Notes: generated from the sequence alone by a model not told the origin. A DNA stretch of 64,000 nt from Bordetella sp. H567 (GCF_001704295.1 NZ_CP012334.1:1438084-1502083), one strand, 5' to 3'; positions 52,192 to 60,830 are shown, counted from the first letter of the stretch. Numbers and translations are program-made.

Positions 52192-52221
52192 ACCGGGGTC
52201 AGGGCGGCTCGCCCCGGTTTT
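52192..52221 (+). terminator. Terminator after LysR gene
   Basis: ACCGGGG pairs with CCCCGGT across a 13-base loop, followed by TTTT (7-bp stem). It ends 15 bp before the next gene, directly before that gene's ribosome site, so it could also act as a leader hairpin. Confidence 0.6.
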
Positions 52222-52236
52222 CATGGAGGAGGCCTT

Positions 52237-53220
52237 ATGGTGCAAGTAGGAGGACCGACAGATTCTTCCGTCATCGTTGGCGGGGCGGGCGTCCCGTCCC
52301 GTCCGCCGGAGCAGGAACTGGATTCCCTGGGAGGAGGATTGCTCCTGGCAACGCTCTTTTTCTCTGCAACGCCGTATCGGGAGCGAATCGTCGATATCCT
52401 CCGCGTCATCCAGGGGACGCAGAGAGGTCGTGAATTGCTGCACGACTTCCGTACGCTTGCCGCGCAGGGCAAATACCCGTCGCTGGACCTCGCGGACCCT
52501 GGCGAAATCCCAGGGCGAGAGGCCGACAACCCGCAGGGCCTTTTCCTGAGCCAGGACGCGCTTACCGCGGGCGCTTCGGAAATCGGCCTGTCGCCCGAAG
52601 AAGAACATGCGCCGGCCGTCGTGCTGCGCTTGACGCAGATCCGGAATTTCCTCGCGCTGCATGGCCAGAATGGGCAGTCCAACACGTCGGGGATGGATGT
52701 CCTGGACGTGCCGATGGACCCGGAGGCCACGGCGGCGGTTTTCCGCCAGGAACTGGAGGCCGCCGCGGCGAGCAGGTCGAAGGCCGCGGCCATCGACCCG
52801 ACCGTGCCGGGCCGTTCGGAGCAGCACGCCGTGCTCCGCAGGCAATCGACGGGCGGCGCCAATCCCTACGCGGCTGTCACCGAACCGCCGCCTGGGTCCA
52901 CGGGCATTTCGTCCCTCGAAACCAATGGCTCGCCGCAGGAAGAACACCGCATTGGTCCCGGCGGCGCGCGCCGTGTGTTTCGCTGGGCCGAACGGAAGGT
53001 CCAGGCCTTCCGGGATTTCGTGCTTCGCCGGCGCGAACCGGATGGTATCGAGCAACCCGTGGAGCAAACCGATCGGCCCATCATCAAGGGCGCCACGGAT
53101 CCAAAGACGAGCCGTCACAAGCGTACGCACTCCATCAGGAATTTTCGCGAGATAAACAGCGCGAAGACGGATACGAATACGGCCCGTCCGCGCTCCGACA
53201 CCACTCACCCCACGCGCTAA
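52237..53220 (+). CDS. Unknown protein, first of a tandem paralogous pair (possible effector)
   Basis: A 327-residue protein I do not recognise. Layout: residues about 20-145 form a compact alpha-rich domain (PYRERIVDILRVIQGTQRGRELL, LTAGASEIGLSPEEEHAPAVVLRL) that aligns with the next protein; about 160-235 are polar and disordered; about 240-270 form a basic amphipathic helix (RVFRWAERKVQAFRDFVLRR); the end is Thr/Arg/Lys-rich. There is no signal peptide, membrane segment or zinc motif. ATG at 52237 with GGAGGAGG upstream. GC is lower than in flanking genes by eye. Start and strand are supported by the strong ribosome site and the 9-bp gap to its paralogue. A type III or other secreted effector is a guess from the architecture. 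Confidence 0.7.
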   Translation: MVQVGGPTDSSVIVGGAGVPSRPPEQELDSLGGGLLLATLFFSATPYRERIVDILRVIQGTQRGRELLHDFRTLAAQGKYPSLDLADPGEIPGREADNPQGLFLSQDALTAGASEIGLSPEEEHAPAVVLRLTQIRNFLALHGQNGQSNTSGMDVLDVPMDPEATAAVFRQELEAAAASRSKAAAIDPTVPGRSEQHAVLRRQSTGGANPYAAVTEPPPGSTGISSLETNGSPQEEHRIGPGGARRVFRWAERKVQAFRDFVLRRREPDGIEQPVEQTDRPIIKGATDPKTSRHKRTHSIRNFREINSAKTDTNTARPRSDTTHPTR

Positions 53221-53229
53221 GGAGAGATC

Positions 53230-54444
53230 ATGACCGTCCAAACAGTCAATGCCACGCCTGCCAATTTTGTGCCCACGCAGGAAACCGCGCCTCCCGACCG
53301 CCCACCCAAGCCGGAACTGGACGATCTAGACGGTCATCTGGAGGCCTATCTCGCGCAAACCGTCAAGCCGCACCGTGAACGGCTTGCCGATATCATGAGC
53401 GTGATAGACGGCACCGACATCGGAAAGGCGTTGCTGGATCACTTTCGCGATCGGGCCAAGCAGAACAACGCACTGGTGGTGAACCTGCTGCCGGCGGGGA
53501 CGCCGCTACCAGAGGGCGCGGCCGCGCTAGGCCTGTGGGTGAACGAGGCAGAACTGACGGCGGGGGCGCAGCAGATCGGCGTTTCGCCCGAAGTGCAATA
53601 TGCGCCTTCGGTTTTCCAGGGCCTGGTGTTGGCGCGCAATGCCTCGCTGGGCCAGCTCCCTATCGGAAACGCCGGGCCGGACGATAACGGGCATGCCGCC
53701 AATGCTGCCAAGGATCTCGCGAATCTGCTGGCCCGCTTCCAGCAGGAATCGGCGGATCGCCACGACGGCGTCGTCTGGCGCCCGGCGTCCGGGGACCCCG
53801 CTCATGCCCAGGAACAGGCCCGCCTGGCCGCCGAGGCCATCACGCAGAAGGCGCAGGCGTTGCGCCTGGTCCCCACCGACCCGAAGCCCGGCGCGAATGC
53901 GGGCAGTCCGAATGGGAACGACATCGCTGCCGCGGCCCAGCCGCCCATCCCCGATATAACGGTGTCATCGCCGTCCTCCGGTAAGCCCGGGTTCGACGCA
54001 GCTGCGGTGGTCCCTCAACAGGGCCGTCAGCGTATCGGCTCGGCGCCGGCTGCGTTGACAGGGCTGGATGGCGCGTCGGATTCGCGCAGGGCCTCCACCG
54101 GCTCCGTACACAATTCTCCTGGCCCTGTTCCTGTCGAGGTTACGAACAACGGCGCGCCAGGCCCGAGTGGCTTGCCCATGGTTGCCGCGCAGCCATCGGA
54201 CAAGGGATCGAACGTTGATTCAACCGACTCCGGCATCACTCCGGCTTCCAAGGTGAAGAAGCGCTGGCCGGGGCGCGTCACGCAGTGGGTGGACAAGCGT
54301 TTCCAGGGACTTGTCGACATAGCGTCGAGATTGCGACAGCGTCGTGGACACGAAATCGTCTCGCAGCAGTCTGGGTCTCGATCGAATTCCGTCAGTTCGA
54401 CCGGCAGCTCGACGGCGAAATCGGAAGAGAACAAGCCGGTGTAA
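53230..54444 (+). CDS. Unknown protein, second of the tandem paralogous pair (possible effector)
   Basis: A 404-residue protein, paralogue of the preceding gene. The shared N-terminal domain (residues about 25-165) has HRERLADIMSVIDGTDIGKALL and LTAGAQQIGVSPEVQYAPSVF. A long linker (about 180-330) is rich in Pro, Gly, Ser and Asn with no predicted structure. A basic C-terminal helix near 340-370 (GRVTQWVDKRFQGLVDIASR) matches that of the first protein, and a Ser-rich tail follows. The N-terminal domain faintly recalls the start of M91-type secreted metallopeptidases (NleD/HopH1), but there is no HExxH, so any such enzyme would be dead. No signal peptide or membrane segment. GGAGAG precedes the ATG. 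Identity unresolved. Confidence 0.7.
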   Translation: MTVQTVNATPANFVPTQETAPPDRPPKPELDDLDGHLEAYLAQTVKPHRERLADIMSVIDGTDIGKALLDHFRDRAKQNNALVVNLLPAGTPLPEGAAALGLWVNEAELTAGAQQIGVSPEVQYAPSVFQGLVLARNASLGQLPIGNAGPDDNGHAANAAKDLANLLARFQQESADRHDGVVWRPASGDPAHAQEQARLAAEAITQKAQALRLVPTDPKPGANAGSPNGNDIAAAAQPPIPDITVSSPSSGKPGFDAAAVVPQQGRQRIGSAPAALTGLDGASDSRRASTGSVHNSPGPVPVEVTNNGAPGPSGLPMVAAQPSDKGSNVDSTDSGITPASKVKKRWPGRVTQWVDKRFQGLVDIASRLRQRRGHEIVSQQSGSRSNSVSSTGSSTAKSEENKPV

Positions 54445-54527
54445 GCCCGCCGAAGCGCTTCATCGCCGAAGCGCTTCATATACGCCAGGAGGCACCGCGC
54501 GCCTAAGCGGGCGCGTGCCGACCGCCG

Positions 54528-55412
54528 CTATGCCGGCCGGTCGGCGCGCGCCGCGCGGCGGCGCCCTCCAAAGGTATTGATCACCAGTCCGGCCATCACC
54601 AGCAGGGCGCCTCCGATCTGCGGCGGTGTAGGGATTTCTCCCAGCAGGCCCGCCGCCGCCGCCAATCCGATGACCGGGATCAACAGCGAAAACGGCGCCA
54701 CCTGCGCGGCAGGATGGCGCGACATCAGCCACGCCCATAGCCCATAGCCGACCAGCGTGGCGATGAAGGAAAGGTAAATCACCGCGAACACCGACGAGCC
54801 ATGCACCGACACCAGCGCGGCGTGGATGCGGTCCGGTCCCTCCAGCCACCAGGACAACAGGAAGAAAGGTATCGGCGGTATCAAGCTTCCCCAGACCACC
54901 AGCCCCAGCATGTCGGCCTTGCCGGCCTTCTTGGTGGCGATATTTCCCAGGCCCCACATCAGCGCCGCGCACAATGTCAGGGTGAAGCCCATCAGCGTCA
55001 TGCCGGCACCGCCTTGCTCGCCGATCAAGGCCAGCCCGCAGGCCGCGACGATCAATCCCGCGGCATTGTGCGCGCGGAAGCGTTCGTGCAACAGCAGCGC
55101 GCTCAAGGCCACCGTGAAGAAGGCCTGGGCCTGCAGTACCACCGAGGCCAGGCCGGCCGGCATGCCCACCGCCATGGCGGTAAACAGGAAGGCGAATTGC
55201 CCCAACGATATCGTCGCGCCGTAGGCCGCCAGCCAGCGCAGGGGGATGGCGGGGCGCTTGACGAAGAAAATCGCCGGAACGGCGGCCAGCAGGAAACGCA
55301 GGCCACCCAGCAGCATGGGCGGAATACCGTTCAGGCCGACCTTGATGACGACAAAGTTCATTCCCCAGGCAAGAATGACGACGAAGGCCAAGGCCAGATC
55401 GCGGGGCGGCAT
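54528..55412 (-). CDS. EamA-family (DMT) transporter
   Basis: A 294-residue inner-membrane protein with ten hydrophobic segments in two repeated halves, each starting with the EamA pattern (LAFVVILAWGMNFVVIKVGL; LTLCAALMWGLGNIATKKAG). The family exports metabolites or amino acids (O-acetylserine and cysteine exporter type); cargo unknown. The ATG at 55412 has GGAG five bases upstream; a longer frame to 55526 lacks membrane character. Confidence 0.87.
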   Translation of the reverse strand: MPPRDLALAFVVILAWGMNFVVIKVGLNGIPPMLLGGLRFLLAAVPAIFFVKRPAIPLRWLAAYGATISLGQFAFLFTAMAVGMPAGLASVVLQAQAFFTVALSALLLHERFRAHNAAGLIVAACGLALIGEQGGAGMTLMGFTLTLCAALMWGLGNIATKKAGKADMLGLVVWGSLIPPIPFFLLSWWLEGPDRIHAALVSVHGSSVFAVIYLSFIATLVGYGLWAWLMSRHPAAQVAPFSLLIPVIGLAAAAGLLGEIPTPPQIGGALLVMAGLVINTFGGRRRAARADRPA

Positions 55413-55490
55413 TGCGGCTCCATGATGTAACAGAGCCTTGATTGTCCTATATTTGCGCAAGCCGGCACCCGCCGGCGCACAGGGGGGCTC

Positions 55491-55745
55491 ATGCGCGATA
55501 CCGAATCGTTCGAATACCGCGACCATCGGATCACGATAGACATCCAGCGGGTGCCGGCCGAATCCGATACCGGCGTCTATATGACAACCATCACGATCGC
55601 CGCGCCCGGCCCGGACGGCAAGCTCGGTGCGCCCGCCTATCTGTGCAGACGGGCGCAGTACATATTCCTCGATGAAGCCGCCGCCTACGCCGCCGCGGCC
55701 GCGCGAGCCAGGGCCTATGTCGACGCGGCCGGGGCCGCGCCCTAG
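55491..55745 (+). CDS. Small unknown protein (84 aa), paralogous to the one at 58404
   Basis: A short cytoplasmic protein of unknown role. Strong ribosome site (AGGGGGG, three bases before ATG). The pattern YRDHRITIDIQRVP, a middle strand region TTITIAAPGP and a C-terminal Ala-rich helix (DEAAAYAAAAARARAYVDAA) recur in the 91-aa protein at 58404. It looks like a small alpha/beta fold found in burkholderial genomes. Not recognised further. Confidence 0.65.
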   Translation: MRDTESFEYRDHRITIDIQRVPAESDTGVYMTTITIAAPGPDGKLGAPAYLCRRAQYIFLDEAAAYAAAAARARAYVDAAGAAP

Positions 55746-55841
55746 GCCTTGTCAACTGTTGAGGGTCATGGCAGGAGCATGGCGACGGCATAGCGTTTGC
55801 GTAAAAGACGCGCGCCTCATGGCGAGGCCAAGGAGATCACC

Positions 55842-56126
55842 ATGAATTCCATTCCGCCCATCGGTCCCGTGCGACCGGTCGATCGCCTCGGGGCAGCCCA
55901 TCGTGTCCATGCCGTCGAGCGCATCAACGCTGTCGATCCGCTCCGGCCCATCGATCCGGGCCTGCCGGAAAATCCCGACATCCCGCCCAAGGACCCCGTG
56001 CCCGGTCCCGGCAAACCGCCCGTGGGGGCGCCGGTGCCGCCGCAGCCGGCCAAGCCGGACAAGGGAAAGGGAGAGGGCGTCCCCATGCCGGGCCCCAGCG
56101 CGCCTGACGGTGGCTGGGTGGCCTGA
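55842..56126 (+). CDS. Small proline-rich protein
   Basis: A 94-residue protein, a quarter or more Pro, largely disordered (PVPGPGKPPVGAPVPPQPAKP). AAGGAG lies eight bases before the ATG at 55842. The N-terminus (MNSIPPIGPVRPVDRL) has no signal peptide or hydrophobic segment. It may be a secreted or surface-associated polypeptide or a spurious reading frame; the strong ribosome site favours a real gene. Confidence 0.5.
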   Translation: MNSIPPIGPVRPVDRLGAAHRVHAVERINAVDPLRPIDPGLPENPDIPPKDPVPGPGKPPVGAPVPPQPAKPDKGKGEGVPMPGPSAPDGGWVA

Positions 56127-56186
56127 CGCAGCCACACCGTCCGCGTACGATCCCGACCGCGGTCGTCCGCCCCGGATCAAGCAGCC

Positions 56187-57284
56187 TCATTTGCCCAGCA
56201 ATTCGCCGATGGCGCCTCCCAGGCCCTTGACCGCGGAGCCGACGCCCTCGGCCACGCCTTCGACACTGACGCCCACGGCCTTGGCGAATCCGCCCACGAT
56301 GCGAGTGGAAAGGTCGTCCGTCAGCGAAAACTTGGGGTCCTTCAAGCTGCCCTGCAGGGTGAACTCGAAACTGACCTCGCCCTTGCGGTCCTCGAGCGCG
56401 GCAATGATGGCCCTGCGCGGCAGCGTGCTCAAGCTGCTGCTGTTGTTGAATTCCAGGTCGCGCAGCTTGGCCTTGCCCTGCGCGGACAAGCGCTGATCGC
56501 GAACGTGCGTCGTCATGTCCAGGTCCAGCTGCCCCGCCGCCAGGAGGGATGGCGCGTGTCTCTGCAGATACGGCGCCAGCAGGCCTACGTCGGCACCGGA
56601 TGTCGTGGTGCGCATATCGGTGTCGTGGCTGGGCAGGGCGAGCCAGCCGTCGACGGTGACGGTGCCGCGTCGCTGCTTGCCGACCATCTGGCCCTTCATC
56701 TTTATCTGTGTGTGTTCGTCGTTGGCAGGGGCATGCAGGGGCCCGATTTCGGCGTGGACGTTCTCGAAAGGGACCCGGTACGGCGTTTTGGCGATGCGGC
56801 CGTCGAAGAAATCCAGGCGTCCCTTGTCCAGCACCAGCAGGCCGACGGCGGTTTCGCGCTTGGGATGGCCTTGCTCCTCGGTCGCTTCGCCACGGGCCTC
56901 GGCGCGTTCGCGGGCACGCTGGCGCAGCGTCGGCAGGATCTGCAGGCTGCCGTCCGCGGAACGCAGGATGGACAGGTAGTAGTCGCTGACCTCCACCCGG
57001 CGAATGTCGATGCGATCCGAAAGCAGGGCCCGCCAGTCCGGCTCCAGCGTGACGCGGGCCGCACGCAGCGTCTGGCGCGAGGGCCAGTCGGGTGGGGCGC
57101 CGATTTCCACATCCTGCAGCACGATGCGCGTCCAACCCACGTCGATGTGGGCGGCGTGGCCCTTGTCACCCATGATGTCCTGGATGCGGCTGATCACGAG
57201 ACGCGACGCGATATGCAGGGCGCCGACCGCGATGAGGACGATGAGCAGGACGGCGAGGAGGATGATTTTGGCCGGTTTGGTCAT
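56187..57284 (-). CDS. AsmA/DUF748-like inner-membrane protein
   Basis: A 365-residue protein with one N-terminal membrane anchor (IILLAVLLIVLIAVGAL, residues 7-23) and a large periplasmic beta-rich domain with the DUF748/AsmA pattern (VGWTRIVLQDVEIG, LLVLDKGRLDFFDGRIAKTPYRVPFENVHAEIG, LLAAGQLDLDMTTHV). Such proteins support envelope lipid transport or outer-membrane biogenesis. The C-terminus is Gly/Val-rich (KAVGVSVEGVAEGVGSAVKGLGG). Confidence 0.8.
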   Translation of the reverse strand: MTKPAKIILLAVLLIVLIAVGALHIASRLVISRIQDIMGDKGHAAHIDVGWTRIVLQDVEIGAPPDWPSRQTLRAARVTLEPDWRALLSDRIDIRRVEVSDYYLSILRSADGSLQILPTLRQRARERAEARGEATEEQGHPKRETAVGLLVLDKGRLDFFDGRIAKTPYRVPFENVHAEIGPLHAPANDEHTQIKMKGQMVGKQRRGTVTVDGWLALPSHDTDMRTTTSGADVGLLAPYLQRHAPSLLAAGQLDLDMTTHVRDQRLSAQGKAKLRDLEFNNSSSLSTLPRRAIIAALEDRKGEVSFEFTLQGSLKDPKFSLTDDLSTRIVGGFAKAVGVSVEGVAEGVGSAVKGLGGAIGELLGK

Positions 57285-57629
57285 GGGGATCTGTTCTGTG
57301 CTTGCGCGGCTGCGGCGTATTCGGCGGCGCCGGTGCGACCTGGACTTTATAGAGCGATGTTGGCCTTATAGCGGAAAGACGGCAAGCCTATCCTGATGGC
57401 GGAGTCGGCATGCGCGCCATGCTGCACGGATGACCATGGAACGGGGTGTCGGCGTAGGGCCGTGCTAGCATGCGCCGCTTGGCCGACAATGGCGGCAGTG
57501 GCGCGTATCGCCGCATTGATTCGCATGCCTGCAATGCCCGCGATGGCTTCCATGCCGACATCGCCAACGCGCCTTCCCGCGCATCGTCCTTGCGTTCGGG
57601 AGACAGCCATTGAACATCGAGGAGCGTCC
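57285..57629. other. Intergenic region without visible features
   Basis: About 345 bp between the AsmA-like gene and the small gene at 57630. An in-frame ATG exists at 57396, but the upstream part is Cys/Ala/Met-rich without family likeness, so I see no gene; no clear promoter or terminator. Confidence 0.5.
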
Positions 57630-57878
57630 ATGGACACCGACGAAAAACTCGCGCTGATCGCGCAAACCATTGCCCACCAGGGCGGCCAGATCAGCGCACT
57701 CACGGCATCGCTGCTGTGCGTGCTGCATATCGCGCGTGGCTCGCCTGGCCTGCGCGAGGCCGTCGAAGCTCGCTTGGAACAGAATTACGCCGGCCTGCTT
57801 GCCCGCTCGGAAAGCCAGCAATACGTGGCCGGCTTCGAATCGATGCGTGATTCGGTGATCGCGGCGCTCAAGGACTGA
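57630..57878 (+). CDS. Small unknown helical protein (82 aa)
   Basis: Start ATG at 57630 with GAGGAG nearby. Sequence MDTDEKLALIAQTIAHQGGQ then mostly alpha-helical (ISALTASLLCVLHIARGSPGLREAVEARLEQ). No signal peptide or known domain. It looks like a small conserved cytoplasmic protein of this bacterial group. Confidence 0.6.
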   Translation: MDTDEKLALIAQTIAHQGGQISALTASLLCVLHIARGSPGLREAVEARLEQNYAGLLARSESQQYVAGFESMRDSVIAALKD

Positions 57879-57922
57879 CTCCCGGCCGCCAGCGCCCTGT
57901 GCCGCATCCGCGCAGCCCCGCT

Positions 57923-58159
57923 TCAGTGCTTTTCCTCCGCCTGCCGCGCGCCTTCGCCGGGCAGCATCGCGTCCACGATCGCGTCGCCGAAGCCCTCGCG
58001 CAACCCCAAGGCATTGCGGCCCTGCGGTGTCACGGCCAAGCCACCTTCCCGCTGCGCGACCAGCCCCTGCTCCATCAATTCCCTGGCCCGCAGCTCATCA
58101 ATGGTGTGCTCGCCAGCGTGAATTTGTTTAAGCAGTTGTAGTTGTTCCTGGGTCAACAT
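57923..58159 (-). CDS. Small unknown protein (78 aa)
   Basis: ATG at 58159 with GGAGGC upstream. The N-terminal half (LTQEQLQLLKQIHAGEHTIDELRARELMEQGLV) resembles a helix-turn-helix-like or helical domain, and the second half reads AVTPQGRNALGLREGFG, like the winged end of small transcription factors. No partner identified. Confidence 0.6.
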   Translation of the reverse strand: MLTQEQLQLLKQIHAGEHTIDELRARELMEQGLVAQREGGLAVTPQGRNALGLREGFGDAIVDAMLPGEGARQAEEKH

Positions 58160-58403
58160 GGCCGCCTCCCTATGCGCGGCGAGGGGGCCCGCCGGCGCGT
58201 TGCAAAAAACCGACTTTGCGCAAGCGGCATTCCCGCGCGCTGGGCAAAAGCGGCATGCGAATGCGGTCCACGAGGCGGCATGCGCGCAGGGCCGCCGGGA
58301 AAACCCGGGTTAACTTTTTGTCATATTGTGGTTACAAAACATTCCGCGACATGTCATGCAACGGGGGTATGCTCGTTCGGCAACTTCGTATAGGGGAGAA
58401 CGC

Positions 58404-58679
58404 GTGCATCGAAATAACGACGTCTATAAGGGCTATCGCCTGACCGCCAAGGTGGCGCGCGATCTACCGCCGCCGGTGGATGGCGGCGCGCCCGTGTTCC
58501 GCGCGGTGGTGTGCGTGGCGCCTGCCTCGCTACAACCGACGGACGGGGACGAATATCCTATTCCACGCTTTATGGACGGCGGATTCGTTTACAGCCCCGC
58601 CGAGGCCGTCCATGCGGCCGTGGCCTATGGGCGTGAAATCGTGGACGGCCTGGCGGGAGCGCGTCTGGCTGCGTCATGA
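58404..58679 (+). CDS. Small unknown protein (91 aa), paralogous to the one at 55491
   Basis: GTG start at 58404 with GGGGAG six bases upstream. YKGYRLTAKVARDLPP and EAVHAAVAYGREIVDGLAG match the 84-aa protein at 55491 in order and spacing. It overlaps the next gene's start by ATGA, so it is coupled to the Nudix gene. Function unknown. Confidence 0.65.
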   Translation: MHRNNDVYKGYRLTAKVARDLPPPVDGGAPVFRAVVCVAPASLQPTDGDEYPIPRFMDGGFVYSPAEAVHAAVAYGREIVDGLAGARLAAS

Positions 58680-59173
58680 CGGCTTTTTCCCAGTCCACAC
58701 TGGGACAGCTGCGCGCCCTGGTCGGGCCACGGCCTTTATTGTGTCCATGCGTGCGTATCGTGCTGGAACAGCCGGACGGCGCCATCCTGCTGCATGCGCG
58801 CGCCGACTTTGCCGGTATGTGGGGATTGCCGGGCGGGCACATCGAAATCGGCGAATCCGCCGAACAAGCGGCGCGGCGTGAAATCCAAGAGGAAACCGGC
58901 CTGGTCCCAGGCGCCCTGCATCCTTTCGGACATGCGTCCGACCCGAAGGTGGAGATCGTGACGCTGCCCAATGGCGACGTCTGCCACTATCAAGCCGTGC
59001 TGTTTCACTGCCGGCAATTCCAAGGCAAGATGCGCGCCGATCCGCTCGAAACGCCGGAGTTGCGATGGATCGGCCTGGACGCCGACCCGCTTCCGCCCAT
59101 GATGCCGCACGTGCGCGCCACCGTGGAAGCATTCCGCCGCTATCGTGCCGGCGCGGGCTTCCAGCTGCTTTGA
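58676..59173 (+). CDS. Nudix hydrolase
   Basis: A 165-residue pyrophosphohydrolase. A complete Nudix box spans residues 54-76: GHIEIGE then REIQEETGL, matching GX5EX7REUXEEXGU. It would cleave nucleoside diphosphates linked to another moiety; substrate unknown. The ATG at 58676 overlaps the stop of the previous small gene. Confidence 0.9.
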   Translation: MTAFSQSTLGQLRALVGPRPLLCPCVRIVLEQPDGAILLHARADFAGMWGLPGGHIEIGESAEQAARREIQEETGLVPGALHPFGHASDPKVEIVTLPNGDVCHYQAVLFHCRQFQGKMRADPLETPELRWIGLDADPLPPMMPHVRATVEAFRRYRAGAGFQLL

Positions 59174-59290
59174 CGCGAGGCAGGGAAGAGGCAGGCCTGG
59201 CGGACGCGGGCCCGGCGGGATGGGTGACCGGGCCGTTGCGCGCGGCGCCCCGAACGGCGCGGCAGGAAAGCCGCTGGCGCTACATCGAGG

Positions 59291-60142
59291 TCAAAGCGCC
59301 TGTGCGCTGAAGGTATCGCACTGGCGCGGATCGCCGCTGGCCAGCCCGCGCTTGAACCAGCGCACCCGTTGCGCCGACGTTCCGTGCGTGAACGCGTCCG
59401 GCACCACATAGCCCTGGCTTTGCTTCTGCAGGCGATCGTCGCCGATGGCGCTGGCGGCGTTCAATGCTTCTTCCACGTCACCGGATTCCAGGATGTGCCG
59501 GGCGCTGTCGGCCTGCTTGGCCCACAGGCCGGCGTAGCAGTCCGCCTGCAGTTCCAGGCGCACCGACAGCGCGTTGGCTTGGCGCGGGTTTTCCTGCTGC
59601 AGCGAAGTCACGCGTTCGGAGATGCCCAGTAAATGCTGCACGTGGTGCCCGACTTCGTGCGCGATGACGTAGGCTTGCGCGAAATCGCCGGGCGCCTGGA
59701 AGCGGCGCTTCATGTCGTCGAAGAAGCTCAGGTCCAGGTAGACCTTGCTGTCGGCCGGACAGTAGAAGGGCCCCATCGCGGCGCGTCCGGTGCCGCAGGC
59801 GGTATTCGTCGCGCCGGTGTACAGCACCAGCTTGGGCGGGACATAGGACCGCTTGGCATGGTCGCGGAAAATCGCCTGCCAGGTCTCTTCCGTTTCGCCC
59901 AGCACTTTCGCGACGAAGCGTCGTTGCGGGTCGTTGGCGGGGGGCGCCGTGGCGGTGGCGGGGGCCTGCTGGCCCGCCGGGTCCTGCAGCACCTGCAGCA
60001 CCACGGACGGATCGACGCCAAAGTACATCGCCACCAGGGCCAGGATGATCGCGCCTATGCCGAGTTTGCCGCCGCCAAGGCGCATTCCCATTCCACGCCG
60101 ATCTTCCACATTTTCGCTTTCAGGCGAATCGTCCAAGCGCAT
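59291..60142 (-). CDS. Neutral zinc metallopeptidase (YpfJ/KPN_02809 family)
   Basis: A 283-residue protein with one membrane segment near the N-terminus (IGAIILALVAMYFGV, residues 29-43) and an extracytoplasmic zinc domain with HEVGH at 162-166 and a following LELQADCYAG, the family's third-ligand Glu region. Substrate proteins unknown. A Pro/Ala linker (about residues 55-72) separates anchor and domain. Confidence 0.88.
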   Translation of the reverse strand: MRLDDSPESENVEDRRGMGMRLGGGKLGIGAIILALVAMYFGVDPSVVLQVLQDPAGQQAPATATAPPANDPQRRFVAKVLGETEETWQAIFRDHAKRSYVPPKLVLYTGATNTACGTGRAAMGPFYCPADSKVYLDLSFFDDMKRRFQAPGDFAQAYVIAHEVGHHVQHLLGISERVTSLQQENPRQANALSVRLELQADCYAGLWAKQADSARHILESGDVEEALNAASAIGDDRLQKQSQGYVVPDAFTHGTSAQRVRWFKRGLASGDPRQCDTFSAQAL

Positions 60143-60203
60143 GAGCTTCTCCTTCGCACCGCCGGGCGGCGGATGTGTTCTTGCAAGATGTTAGGATAGC
60201 CGC

Positions 60204-60830
60204 ATGGCGCAATTCTTTACCGTACATCCCGCGAATCCACAGCCGCGTTTATTGAAGCAGGCCGCCCAATTGCTGCGCGACGGCGGCCTGGCCGCCGTGC
60301 CCACCGATTCCAGCTATGCCGTCATCGCGCGCCTGGATGACAAGGCCGCGGCGGACGGACTGCGCCGTTTGCGCGGCCTGGATGAACGCCATCACCTGAC
60401 GCTGATTTGCCGCGACCTGGCCCAGCTCGGTCATTTCGCGCGCGTGGACAACCGTCAGTATCGTATGCTGAAGGCCGCCACGCCGGGGCCTTTCACCTTC
60501 ATCCTGGAAGCCACGCGCGAGGTGCCGCGGCGCGTTTCCCATCCTTCGCGCAAAACGATAGGGTTGCGTGTGCCCGCTCATCCGGTCACCCTGGGTTTGT
60601 TGGAGCAATTCGGCGAACCCTTGCTCTCCACCACGCTGATCCCGGCCGGCGAGACGGAGGCCCTGAACGACGCGCAGGAAATCCGCGAACGCTACGAACA
60701 CGTCCTGGCCGCCGTCGTGGACAGCGGCGCCTGCCCCAAGGAACCCACGACCGTCGTCGACCTGACCGGCGACAGCGCGGAACTCATCCGGGTGGGGCGC
60801 GGCGACCCCTCCCAGCTCGGAATCGCCTGA
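60204..60830 (+). CDS. YciO/Sua5-type L-threonylcarbamoyladenylate synthase-like protein
   Basis: A 208-residue protein with the YrdC-like fold: AVPTDSSYAVIARLDDK near residues 35-50, RLRGLDERHHLTLICRDL, PGPFTFILEA, and RKTIGLRVPAHP. Sua5/YrdC proteins make threonylcarbamoyl-AMP for tRNA t6A; the YciO branch, which this resembles by length, is less certain in that role. Four bases before the M50 protease. Confidence 0.82.
   Translation: MAQFFTVHPANPQPRLLKQAAQLLRDGGLAAVPTDSSYAVIARLDDKAAADGLRRLRGLDERHHLTLICRDLAQLGHFARVDNRQYRMLKAATPGPFTFILEATREVPRRVSHPSRKTIGLRVPAHPVTLGLLEQFGEPLLSTTLIPAGETEALNDAQEIRERYEHVLAAVVDSGACPKEPTTVVDLTGDSAELIRVGRGDPSQLGIA

Noticed and set aside
52095-52236. Type III secretion promoter (hrp/PIP-type box) before the unknown pair
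   Set aside because: No TTCG-N16-TTCG or TTCGC-N15-TTCGC arrangement was found; only hairpins are visible.
53230-54444. Active M91-type metallopeptidase
   Set aside because: The faint N-terminal likeness is not accompanied by any HExxH zinc motif, so the enzyme call is not supported.
59065-59310. Small plus-strand frame following the Nudix gene
   Set aside because: It overlaps the Nudix gene's 3' end in another frame, has no ribosome site and is Arg/Ala-rich.
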